Shown here: piece after piece, positions 1-6,468 of the stretch
Position numbering within the stretch: the first letter of the stretch is position 1
Layout: each line of letters starts with the position of its first letter
Assembly: GCA_964623885.1 (NCBI GenBank)
Contig: CAZUVM010000100.1
Span: 1-13,124, forward strand
Direction of reading: 5' to 3'
DNA from: CAZUVM01 sp964623885
GTDB lineage: Bacteria; Verrucomicrobiota; Verrucomicrobiia; Limisphaerales; UBA8199
DNA length: 13,124 bases
The notes under the pieces: model-generated
Told to the model about the DNA's origin: nothing
The model's database searches: none
What the model saw: only the letters and a program-made list of their open reading frames with translations
Made by a program: the position numbers and the translations under genes

Positions 1-75
1 ACGCTTCGACTGGGTTGTGTTCTCGCTTCTCGTTTGCTCTTGGCATTTGTTGAATAAGGTTGAATCGCTTTGAAC

Positions 76-98
76 TTGTTATACCGCATTGTTATACC
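76..98. repeat. Two 10-bp direct repeats, 13-bp period
   Basis: The 10-mer TTGTTATACC occurs at 76-85 and again at 89-98, separated by GCA. It lies downstream of the tRNA-Gly gene as that gene is transcribed. Two identical AT-rich 10-mers at a 13-bp period could be a protein-binding site or a chance duplication, and nothing else in positions 1-158 helps decide. Apart from this repeat and the small hairpin at 118-134, I see no gene in 1-158. Confidence 0.3.
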
Positions 99-117
99 AA
101 TAACTATTCCCATTGGC

Positions 118-134
118 GGCATTGCAAAAATGCC
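118..134 (-). terminator. Small hairpin downstream of tRNA-Gly
   Basis: A perfect 6-bp inverted repeat (GGCATT / AATGCC) with a 5-nt loop begins 25 nt past the CCA end of the minus-strand tRNA gene. The position suits a 3' end or terminator. No T-run follows on the minus strand, so this is at best a weak intrinsic terminator and may be chance. Confidence 0.22.
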
Positions 135-158
135 TGATTTACCGAGCTATATTTGGAA

Positions 159-234
<76 letters not shown>

Positions 235-241
235 CCAACAG

Positions 242-269
242 ATACTACCGGCGAAGCGGCTATTGTCAA
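242..269 (-). promoter_or_regulatory. Sigma-70-type promoter for tRNA-Gly
   Basis: On the minus strand there is a perfect -35 hexamer TTGACA (264-269), a 16-bp spacer, and TAGTAT (242-247), which matches the -10 consensus at four of six positions. The -10 ends 9 nt before the tRNA 5' end, so transcription would begin a few bases upstream of the mature tRNA, giving a very short leader for RNase P to remove. The match is direct; promoter function is inferred. Confidence 0.5.
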
Positions 270-319
270 TGTGGCGCAGGCCTTTGGGTGCCTTGACGCC
301 GCTTAAAGGTGACGGTTCA

Positions 320-377
320 AATATTTCTGCCAATATTTTCCTGCCAGCTTAGGTTGCGGCTCTGCCGGGCTCTGCCG
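320..377. repeat. Short tandem duplications upstream of the DUF2891 gene
   Basis: Two short imperfect-to-perfect tandem repeats lie side by side. AATATTTCTGCC (320-331) is followed directly by AATATTTTCCTGCC. A little further on, GGCTCTGCCG is repeated exactly at 358-367 and 368-377. They sit 50-110 bp before the ATG at 429, where the gene's promoter or leader should be. They look like local slippage duplications; no function is evident. Confidence 0.3.
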
Positions 378-428
378 CGCAATTCCTTAGCGTTGATAAG
401 CTTTCAACCTCGGGTTAAAAGATGGCGC

Positions 429-1544
429 ATGCTCTTACACCGATTGGGGTGCGTGCGATTGCTGCTCGTAGTTTGGGTCGTGGGCGGGTGCGCCCGGCCG
501 CTGTTGGCGGCAGGATCCCCAATGAACACGAATGCTTTAACCGTCGTCACCGCCTCGGCCTGGGCAAAGCTCGCGCTCCGCTGTATTGAGCAGGAGTATC
601 CGAACAAGCCAGAACACGTCATTAACAGTGCCACCGACGTGCGCAGTCCGCGGGCGCTCCACCCGACCTTTTACGGTTGCTTTGACTGGCACTCGTGTGT
701 CCATGGCCATTGGATACTGGTTCGGCTGCTGAAGCTTTTTCCGGAGTTGCCGGAGGCAACGACTATTTGCGCCGCGTTGAACCGCAATCTGGCGCCTGAA
801 AATGTGCGCGCCGAAGTGAGCTACCTGGATGAGCCAAACCGGAAGAGCTTTGAGCGGACCTACGGCTGGGCGTGGTTGCTAAAATTGGAGCAGGAACTTC
901 GCGCGTGGGATGACCCCGACGGCCGGCGTTGGGCGGCCAACCTGGACCCGCTGGCGCAGGCCATTGTGAAACGGTACCAGGATTTTCTGCCGCGCCAAAC
1001 TTATCCCATCCGCACCGGCGTGCACCCCAACACAGCCTTCGGCCTGACCTTTGCCCTGGACTATGCCCGGGCTGCGGGTCTGAACGATTTCACGCAGTTG
1101 CTGCTGGAACGCGCGCGCGCTTATTTCAAAGCGGATCGAAACTACCCCGCCGAGTGGGAACCCGGCGGGGAGGATTTTCTTTCACCGGCGTTGGTCGAGG
1201 CCGACCTGATGCGGCGCGTGTTGCCGCCGGAAGACTTTAGCTCCTGGTTCAAAAACTTTCTGCCCGAACTCTCGCGCCAGCATTCACTGCTCACACCCGC
1301 GGAGGTCACCGACCGCACCGACCCGAAACTGGTTCACCTGGACGGCCTGAATCTCAGTCGTGCCTGGTGCATGCTGGGAATCGCTAGCGCTCTGCCACGC
1401 ACTGAACCCGACCGGCAAGTGCTGGTGCATGCGGCCCGTGCGCACCTTTCGGCCACGTTGCCCCACATTATCAGCGGCAATTACGAAGGCGAACATTGGC
1501 TGGCGACTTTTGCGGTTTACGCGCTCTCCGAATCAGAACCCTAA
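429..1544 (+). CDS. DUF2891 family protein, probable exported lipoprotein
   Basis: The 371-residue product has the hallmark blocks of DUF2891 (PF11199), a family without an established reaction: HPTFYGCFDWHSCVHGHW (78-95), YPAEWEPGGEDFLSP (239-253), LVHLDGLNLSRAW (301-313) and YEGEHWLATFAVYAL (352-366). Conserved His, Asp, Glu and Trp residues in these blocks would suit an alpha-helical enzyme acting on sugars or cell-wall material, but that is inference. The ORF is open upstream to 309. I chose the ATG at 429 because it starts a hydrophobic N-terminus (MLLHRLGCVRLLLVVWVVGG) ending in VGGC, an acceptable lipobox with Cys21. Cleavage by signal peptidase I nearby is the alternative. Family members in other bacteria are often cytoplasmic, so a lipid-anchored form is worth noting. 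No strong ribosome binding site is visible. It is probably monocistronic, with 277 bp to the next gene. Confidence 0.85.
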   Translation: MLLHRLGCVRLLLVVWVVGGCARPLLAAGSPMNTNALTVVTASAWAKLALRCIEQEYPNKPEHVINSATDVRSPRALHPTFYGCFDWHSCVHGHWILVRLLKLFPELPEATTICAALNRNLAPENVRAEVSYLDEPNRKSFERTYGWAWLLKLEQELRAWDDPDGRRWAANLDPLAQAIVKRYQDFLPRQTYPIRTGVHPNTAFGLTFALDYARAAGLNDFTQLLLERARAYFKADRNYPAEWEPGGEDFLSPALVEADLMRRVLPPEDFSSWFKNFLPELSRQHSLLTPAEVTDRTDPKLVHLDGLNLSRAWCMLGIASALPRTEPDRQVLVHAARAHLSATLPHIISGNYEGEHWLATFAVYALSESEP

Positions 1545-1702
1545 CTTACTGCCAACCCTATCCGAGCAAGCGGCAGCCGACAATTTGCCATCGATTTTTT
1601 TGGGTTTGAATTCTGACTGACACAGCCGATATGTCAGGCGACCCGATGCATTGCGTTTGCGGTCGCTACCCAGTGGGCTGAAAGTCCATTACTATCTTCA
1701 TT

Positions 1703-1720
1703 TCATCGCTGGCGCGATGA
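1703..1720. other. Perfect 7-bp hairpin in the 1545-1821 spacer
   Basis: TCATCGC-TGGC-GCGATGA forms a perfect 7-bp stem with a 4-nt loop. It lies about 160 bp after the DUF2891 stop and 100 bp before the next start, with no T-run on either side, so it is not an obvious terminator. A 6-bp inverted repeat with a long loop (1638-1643 / 1661-1666) lies nearby. I recognise nothing else in the 277-bp spacer. Confidence 0.25.
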
Positions 1721-1821
1721 TACGACCGCGTTCGCTCGCCCTGGGTCAGTTTTAAAATTGTCTTTGGGGAGGGTTTTGCCATTCTCTGAGTGTCAGCCCG
1801 AACAGCCAGTCACAGAATGTC

Positions 1822-3594
1822 ATGAAAATCAAAACCTTGGGTTTTTTGGGGGCGCTCGCAGTTTATATCGTTGCAATCAATTCCGTATCTGCCCAGGTGG
1901 CGTTGACGATTAGTCCGTCCGTCATCAGCAATACATATCAAGGCCTGGTTACGCTTAATATCACGGGACTGACCAACACCGAGAAGGTGACCGTCCAGGA
2001 ATGGATCGATGCAAACCACAACGGCTTGATCGATTCGGGCGACATCCTGTTCGATGTGTTCAAGGTGACGGATGGGGCAGCGATGCTCATTGGCGGCGTG
2101 ACCAATGTGAGCGTGCCGTTTGACAGCAACCCGGCCGGGGGCGCGATCAGCACCGCCATCAATTTTGCGGCGCCGTGCACGCTCGAGAACATCACGGGCC
2201 AGCGCATCTTCCAGGTGTTGAGTCCCACAGGCAATGCTACTGCCATCATGGATGTCACCAACGCGGCGACCGGCGCAACGCTGGTGGGAACGATTTACAG
2301 CAACAACGTGCCGTTTCCGAATTCGGTGGTGGTGGCATTGACGTCCAGCGTCCAGAATAAAAATTATACCGGGGCGGCAGTGGCCGACAGTTCAGGCCAT
2401 TATTCACTCAATCTCAGTCCCGGAAATTATGTCCTGATATCAGCAATGCCGGGTTGCTTTGCGGATCAGAATCTGGCGCCTTTGGTGACACTGACCAATG
2501 GCGCAACGGTGACGAACAATATTTATGAAACGAATGGCCTGGTGGCGATTTCGGGGCAGGTTTACGATTCCGCCAACAGCAACGCCGTGGGCGGGCTGAT
2601 GATGCAGGTGCAGTCCGGCAGCCTTTTGGCGCTGGCATTCACCGATACCAACGGGAACTACACCGCCATGGTGACCTCGAATTTTTGGAAGATTAAGGCG
2701 ACGAAGGAGCGCCTGGGGCGGCGGGCGTACTGCGTTCCGCAATCGACGTTTCAAGTGGCCACTACCGCCGGCCCGGTGACCAACGCCAATGTGGGCTTGT
2801 TCAAGGGCAACTCGATGTTTTACGGGCGAATCACTGATAGCGCGCACAATCCGTTTGGAAACACCGAATTTGATTCCGGAGATTCGAACAATCTGTATAA
2901 CGCCAAGTGCTACAGTCTGCCGAACGGCCAGTATGCCGCGGTGTGTTATGCGGACGGGACGAACATCTGGAATGCCAACCCGAATTCATCGGTCAATCTG
3001 CAAAATTACATTCTAAACAATTCATTCGATACCAACATCGCCCCCGGCCAGGCGATTCAATACGATTTTACCGCGCTTCCGGTTACCGGCACCATTTCCG
3101 GATCGGTGCATGACAATCTTGGCAACCCGGTGGTAGGCGTAAGTCTGTATGCGATGCAATTTACGAGCACCAATATGTTCACGTCCTTGAACGGGACCAC
3201 CGGCATCAATGGCAATTATGCGCTGGGCGTGGCCAACGGGAGCTGGCAGGTTTTCTTCAGTTACGGAAATAATGACCTGTCACACCAGGGCCTGGTCGAT
3301 TTGTATGGCCCCTACAATGTGTCCCTTCCGCCCACGAATGCCGTCCTCAATATTGCGGTTTATACTAACGGGTCAGCGCTGTTGGCGTCGCCGCGTTTTT
3401 TTCCGCCCTCACAGCTCAGCATGAATGTGGTGGCTTCCCAAGGCGTAACCTACACGCTGCAGACCTCGACGAACCTGGCGGGCACCAATTGGTCGTCGCT
3501 TTATACGTTTCAGATTACGAACAACGGGCCGTTTCAGATTTCTGATATCTTCGCGACGAACCGGACGAAGTTTTATCGGTTGTTGAAGAATTGA
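1822..3594 (+). CDS. Secreted protein with four carboxypeptidase-regulatory-like repeats
   Basis: The 590-residue product begins with a clear signal peptide (MKIKTLGFLGALAVYIVAIN, cleavage near SVSA-Q25). Residues 26-150 are beta-rich and contain a DANHNGLIDSGD loop (63-74), which resembles a calcium-binding EF-hand/dockerin-type loop. Four tandem domains of the carboxypeptidase-regulatory-like/CnaB-like beta-sandwich type follow, at about 153-235, 241-330, 331-420 and 421-512. Each has a G-x-[IV]-x-[DS] start and a D-x-x-G-x-Y turn, for example ISGQVYDSANSNAVGG and TNGNYTA; the third is the most diverged. The last 60 residues (YTLQTSTNLAGTNW...FYRLL) match the C-terminal module typical of Verrucomicrobiota exported proteins. 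I infer an extracellular adhesive or binding role. No catalytic residues are seen. A 30-bp gap to the next gene allows co-transcription. No Shine-Dalgarno sequence precedes the ATG. Confidence 0.8.
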   Translation: MKIKTLGFLGALAVYIVAINSVSAQVALTISPSVISNTYQGLVTLNITGLTNTEKVTVQEWIDANHNGLIDSGDILFDVFKVTDGAAMLIGGVTNVSVPFDSNPAGGAISTAINFAAPCTLENITGQRIFQVLSPTGNATAIMDVTNAATGATLVGTIYSNNVPFPNSVVVALTSSVQNKNYTGAAVADSSGHYSLNLSPGNYVLISAMPGCFADQNLAPLVTLTNGATVTNNIYETNGLVAISGQVYDSANSNAVGGLMMQVQSGSLLALAFTDTNGNYTAMVTSNFWKIKATKERLGRRAYCVPQSTFQVATTAGPVTNANVGLFKGNSMFYGRITDSAHNPFGNTEFDSGDSNNLYNAKCYSLPNGQYAAVCYADGTNIWNANPNSSVNLQNYILNNSFDTNIAPGQAIQYDFTALPVTGTISGSVHDNLGNPVVGVSLYAMQFTSTNMFTSLNGTTGINGNYALGVANGSWQVFFSYGNNDLSHQGLVDLYGPYNVSLPPTNAVLNIAVYTNGSALLASPRFFPPSQLSMNVVASQGVTYTLQTSTNLAGTNWSSLYTFQITNNGPFQISDIFATNRTKFYRLLKN

Positions 3595-3624
3595 AGTGAA
3601 ACATTTCCATTCGTCGCTGAGTTC

Positions 3625-4758
3625 ATGACTATAAAAGTCAAGCCGGCGAGGCCAGCGATGTGTTTGCCGGTTTTGCTGGTTCTGGTCCTTTTGCAGGGAA
3701 ACCTCCTGGCGCAGGGCGACAAACCGATCACTTCCATCCGGTTCGATGCGGACTATTCTCAAATCACCAACAGCGCGGGCGACGAATGGGCCCCCACGTG
3801 GGCGGATGATGGGAATCTCTACACTGGTAACGACGATGGCTCGAGCTTCGGCGGCATCCCCGGCCGCTCCGTGGCTTTCGGAAAACTCACCGGGGACGAT
3901 CCATTTCACCTGACCGGCACTACGCTCAGCGATATGGCCGGCTACGGCGCGAACGGCCTGGGACCGGATCGCGCCAATTGGAAAACCATGAACTCGTATT
4001 GCGTGGACGGCGTTCTCTACATGTGGGTGACCCGCTGCCAGTATCCCGAGCAGTCCGGCGATGCGCACCACCGCCATATCTTCCAGAACTCATCTATCAT
4101 CAAATCCACTGACAAAGGTAAAACCTGGACGCCAGACGCGAGCGAAAGTTTCGCGCATCCCATGTTCCCCGGAATGCGCTTCGGTGCGCCTTATTTCGTC
4201 TGGTACGGCCGCAACGGGGTCGCCTCGGTGGACAACGCGGACAAATTTGTTTACGCGGTCGCCAACAATGGCCACTTCGAGGACGGCGACGATTACATCG
4301 TGGGCCGCGTCCTCAAAAGCAAATTGCCGGAACTGAAGCAGGCCGATTGGCAATTCTACACCGGCGGCGACGGCCTGGAACCCGGGAACTGGGCGAACAA
4401 CATGAACCGAGCCAGTCCCGTGCTGGCCGACCCGCTCAATTGCAGCATGACCGGCATGACCTATATCCCCGGCCTGGGAAGATATGTCATGGTCGTTTGG
4501 CACTACACGACCTACAACTTGCGCGCCGACCCCCGAACCATCAACGACTATTACGAAGCGCCGCATCCCTGGGGACCTTGGACGAAGTTCAAGACCGTGG
4601 ACACGGGCAAGCTCGGCTGGTACGTGCCCATCATCGGCCAGAAATTTCAAACGCCGGTGGATGAAAACACCGTCCGCTGCGTTCTGTATCCCACGGGCAA
4701 CTATCAAAACCGCGAGCTCTACAAACTGACCTTCATTCCGGTGACCCTCTCACGATAG
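3625..4758 (+). CDS. Exported DUF4185-like beta-propeller protein with an Asp-box
   Basis: The 377-residue product starts with a charged stretch and a hydrophobic core (LPVLLVLVLLQGNLLAQ, 14-30), a normal signal peptide. Translation may begin at 3625 or at the internal ATG at 3658 (MCLPVLLVLV); a GGCGAGG element 7 nt before the latter favours it slightly. The mature part has a DEWAPTWADDGNLYTG block (53-68), an Asp-box STDKGKTW (161-168), and later blocks around GMTYIPGLGRYVMVVWHY and APHPWGPWTKF. These resemble DUF4185 and the GH43/GH32/sialidase-type five-bladed propellers that bind or cut sugars. The exact family and any catalytic activity are uncertain. It lies 30 bp after the repeat protein and converges on the serine hydrolase gene 33 bp further on. 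A surface glycan-binding or glycan-cleaving role is inference. Confidence 0.65.
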   Translation: MTIKVKPARPAMCLPVLLVLVLLQGNLLAQGDKPITSIRFDADYSQITNSAGDEWAPTWADDGNLYTGNDDGSSFGGIPGRSVAFGKLTGDDPFHLTGTTLSDMAGYGANGLGPDRANWKTMNSYCVDGVLYMWVTRCQYPEQSGDAHHRHIFQNSSIIKSTDKGKTWTPDASESFAHPMFPGMRFGAPYFVWYGRNGVASVDNADKFVYAVANNGHFEDGDDYIVGRVLKSKLPELKQADWQFYTGGDGLEPGNWANNMNRASPVLADPLNCSMTGMTYIPGLGRYVMVVWHYTTYNLRADPRTINDYYEAPHPWGPWTKFKTVDTGKLGWYVPIIGQKFQTPVDENTVRCVLYPTGNYQNRELYKLTFIPVTLSR

Positions 4759-4791
4759 CAGCTTGTGGCAAGCGCCAGTCGTATTATCCCT

Positions 4792-6237
4792 TTATTTCTG
4801 TGTGATAACGAATTTCTGCCTCGTCAATTCCACCGTGTTTGTTGTGTGGCGTTGCGCGTCGATCACTTCCAAACGCAGGGTCGTACCCGCTTTTCCGCGG
4901 ATCAGATTTGCGCATTCGGTCGCAGTTTTATTTGCGGTAGAAACATCCCCGATCTGTTGAATGACGAGGCCGTCGGCAAGGCCGGCGCGCGCGGCCGGAC
5001 TGTTCGGGATGACTTTTTTCAGCAAAAGCATATGGGTCTCCTCGTCCACATCGAGCACGGCTCCAATGCCGACCGGCTCGGAAGTGATTTCCAGAATGTT
5101 TTCGCGGAACGGCACTCGCAGGAGCGCGGCTTGGCCGACCTGTTCGCAATTATACCGCCCGGAAGTGCTCAATACCACGACACCACGACGCTGTTTCGTG
5201 TCGAATCCGACCCACGCATGATAACTGCCCGCGCCACCGGCATGTCCGAGCAATTCCATTCCGGGGCGCGGAGGAAGGCCTCGATCCATCCAAGGCATGG
5301 CAATATTTCCAAGGAAAATCCTGCCGTTTTCGCCAGGGATGCCATGAGAATCCCGGCAGCGGAACACCTGTGTTTTCTGGATCGCTGGCGTCAGGCTCGA
5401 CTGCGTCAAACCCGCTTGGGCGGAAACAAATTTCAAGAGGTCGTTGGCCGTGGAATGCACCGCGCCCGCGGGTGCATACGCGTCGAGCTGCCACGGCGGT
5501 GAGAGAGCTCCCGAGGCCTCATGCCCCATCGCCAGGTGCAATTTCATTTCCGGCGTGGGCACTACCCTCGTCTCTTCCATGTGCAGTGGACGGCAAATCC
5601 GGTTCACGAGCAGTGCTTCAAAATTTGTGCCCGCTCTGCGCGCCAGGACATGCCCCAACAACGACATGCCCAGATTTGAATATTCGAACTCGCTTCCCGG
5701 CTCGCGGCTCAGTGCGAAATGCGACAGGTAAGCGTACATTTTTTCAATGGTGTATGACTCGAACTGTTGCTTCGTATCCGCGCCGGACATGTTGTCTGGA
5801 TCATGCGGAAACCCGGCGGTATGCGTCGCCAGATTGAGCAGGGTGATCTCACGGCCGTGATAAGCCGGCATCGTAACCGATTTTGGGAGGTGCTTGGCCA
5901 CGGGATCATCGAGGTTCACTTCACCGCGGTCGGCCATGTCTTGCAGCAGCAACGCCGTGAACGTTTTGGAAACGGAACCGATAAAGAACACGGAATTCGC
6001 ATCCACGACGTTGGTTTTGCCGTTGTCCAATTGGCCGGCGCCGAACACTTGCCTGCCCTGTTCATCTACCAGCCCGACCACCATGCAATCCTTCCTTCCG
6101 TCGAAGGCACTGTGAACAAACTCGTTGATTGCCTCGGCTTCACCCGTGGTGAAAGTATTCTGCGCCACGGCCTCAAATCGCTCGATGGCCAAGACCAGTG
6201 CGAGACACCCAAACCGGAGCGCGCGTGCAAGTTTCAT
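4792..6237 (-). CDS. Class C beta-lactamase-fold serine hydrolase with C-terminal PDZ domain
   Basis: From the ATG at 6237 the product is 481 residues. The N-terminus (MKLARALRFGCLALVLAIER) is a signal peptide ending near EAVA-Q. Residues about 30-370 form the beta-lactamase/transpeptidase-like domain (PF00144): the nucleophile motif is SVSK (Ser88, Lys91), the tyrosine motif is YSN (186-188), and HAG (332-334) occupies the KTG/HxG position, so all three catalytic motifs are intact. Residues about 384-474 form a PDZ-type domain with GIGAVLDVDEE and PNSPAARAGLADG. Relatives include penicillin-binding-type DD-peptidases, esterases and D-aminopeptidases; the substrate cannot be read from sequence. 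The PDZ may bind peptide C-termini or position the substrate. The ORF is open upstream to 6330, and the ATG at 6255 (with GGAG 13 nt before it) is an alternative start. The protein is probably periplasmic. Confidence 0.88.
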   Translation of the reverse strand: MKLARALRFGCLALVLAIERFEAVAQNTFTTGEAEAINEFVHSAFDGRKDCMVVGLVDEQGRQVFGAGQLDNGKTNVVDANSVFFIGSVSKTFTALLLQDMADRGEVNLDDPVAKHLPKSVTMPAYHGREITLLNLATHTAGFPHDPDNMSGADTKQQFESYTIEKMYAYLSHFALSREPGSEFEYSNLGMSLLGHVLARRAGTNFEALLVNRICRPLHMEETRVVPTPEMKLHLAMGHEASGALSPPWQLDAYAPAGAVHSTANDLLKFVSAQAGLTQSSLTPAIQKTQVFRCRDSHGIPGENGRIFLGNIAMPWMDRGLPPRPGMELLGHAGGAGSYHAWVGFDTKQRRGVVVLSTSGRYNCEQVGQAALLRVPFRENILEITSEPVGIGAVLDVDEETHMLLLKKVIPNSPAARAGLADGLVIQQIGDVSTANKTATECANLIRGKAGTTLRLEVIDAQRHTTNTVELTRQKFVITQK

Positions 6238-6317
6238 ATTGGATTGGCAAGACATTGTTATTGATGACGCTCCATTCGACAAGACGAGTAACCACACTTG
6301 CTTCCGAATGGGAGTGC

Positions 6318-6342
6318 TTAAGGTCACCAATTGTGACCTTAA
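6318..6342. other. Perfect 25-bp palindrome (10-bp arms, 5-nt centre)
   Basis: TTAAGGTCAC (6318-6327), CAATT, then GTGACCTTAA (6333-6342) form perfect inverted arms. The site is 81 bp upstream of the serine hydrolase start, where an operator for that gene could lie. It also falls inside the ORF6N remnant (codons for LRSPIVTLK), so the symmetry may partly reflect that ancestral coding sequence. As RNA it would form a 10-bp hairpin on either strand, with no T-run following. Operator function is inference. Confidence 0.5.
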
Positions 6343-6359
6343 AGCCCGGCCGTAGCCGG
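6341..6359 (-). terminator. Candidate terminator hairpin for the M14 peptidase gene
   Basis: On the minus strand, CCGGC-TACG-GCCGG is an all-GC 5-bp stem closed by a C(UACG)G tetraloop of the very stable UNCG class, followed by GCTTTAA. It lies about 110 nt after the stop of the minus-strand peptidase gene and before the serine hydrolase gene, which suits a terminator. The T-run is only three bases and the site overlaps the ORF6N remnant, so support is modest. Confidence 0.3.
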
Positions 6360-6468
6360 CATCGCAAATACCTTGCCTATGTCTTCACCGAGCACGGCGC
6401 ACTCCAGGTGGCAAATGTTTTGAACAGTGACCGCGCGTCCGCCGTTAGTGTTTAGGTTGGCTGGTTGT

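Larger units (their letters stand above)
6306..6455 (+). pseudogene. Remnant of an ORF6N (KilA-N-like) DNA-binding domain
   Basis: In the spacer between the serine hydrolase and peptidase genes, one plus-strand frame reads EWECLRSPIVTLKPG, then HRKYLAYVFTEHGALQVAN, then VLNSDRASAVSV, ending at a TAG. From memory, ORF6N-domain proteins (PF10543, found in phages, plasmids and mobile islands) have a block of the form LRSQ-x-VT-x-K...RYLPYAFTEHG-x-x-M-x-x-x-VL-x-S-x-RA-x-x-x-S/N, in the same order and spacing. No start codon, helix-rich N-terminus or antirepressor-like C-terminus is present. The frame upstream does not continue the homology, and the TAG cuts it just where the family continues with a VVRAF-like helix. 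It is therefore a fragment of about 50 codons left by decay or by a recombination scar. Chance similarity is possible but unlikely given the length of the FTEHG block. Confidence 0.6.

Noticed and set aside
3409..4077. Minus-strand open frame of 222 codons across the 3594-3625 junction
   Set aside because: It overlaps two well-supported plus-strand genes, and the product has no recognisable domain.
4759..4791. GCTTG-TGG-CAAGC hairpin between the convergent genes
   Set aside because: A 5-bp stem with no T-run on either strand is too weak to call as a terminator.
4765..5502. Plus-strand open frame of 245 codons opposite the serine hydrolase
   Set aside because: It is antisense to the PDZ and catalytic domains of a well-supported gene, with no family resemblance.
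6247..6282. Minus-strand promoter TTGTCG-17-AACAAT for the serine hydrolase
   Set aside because: Both hexamers match the consensus at only four of six positions and the -10 overlaps a possible start codon, so it is not better than chance.
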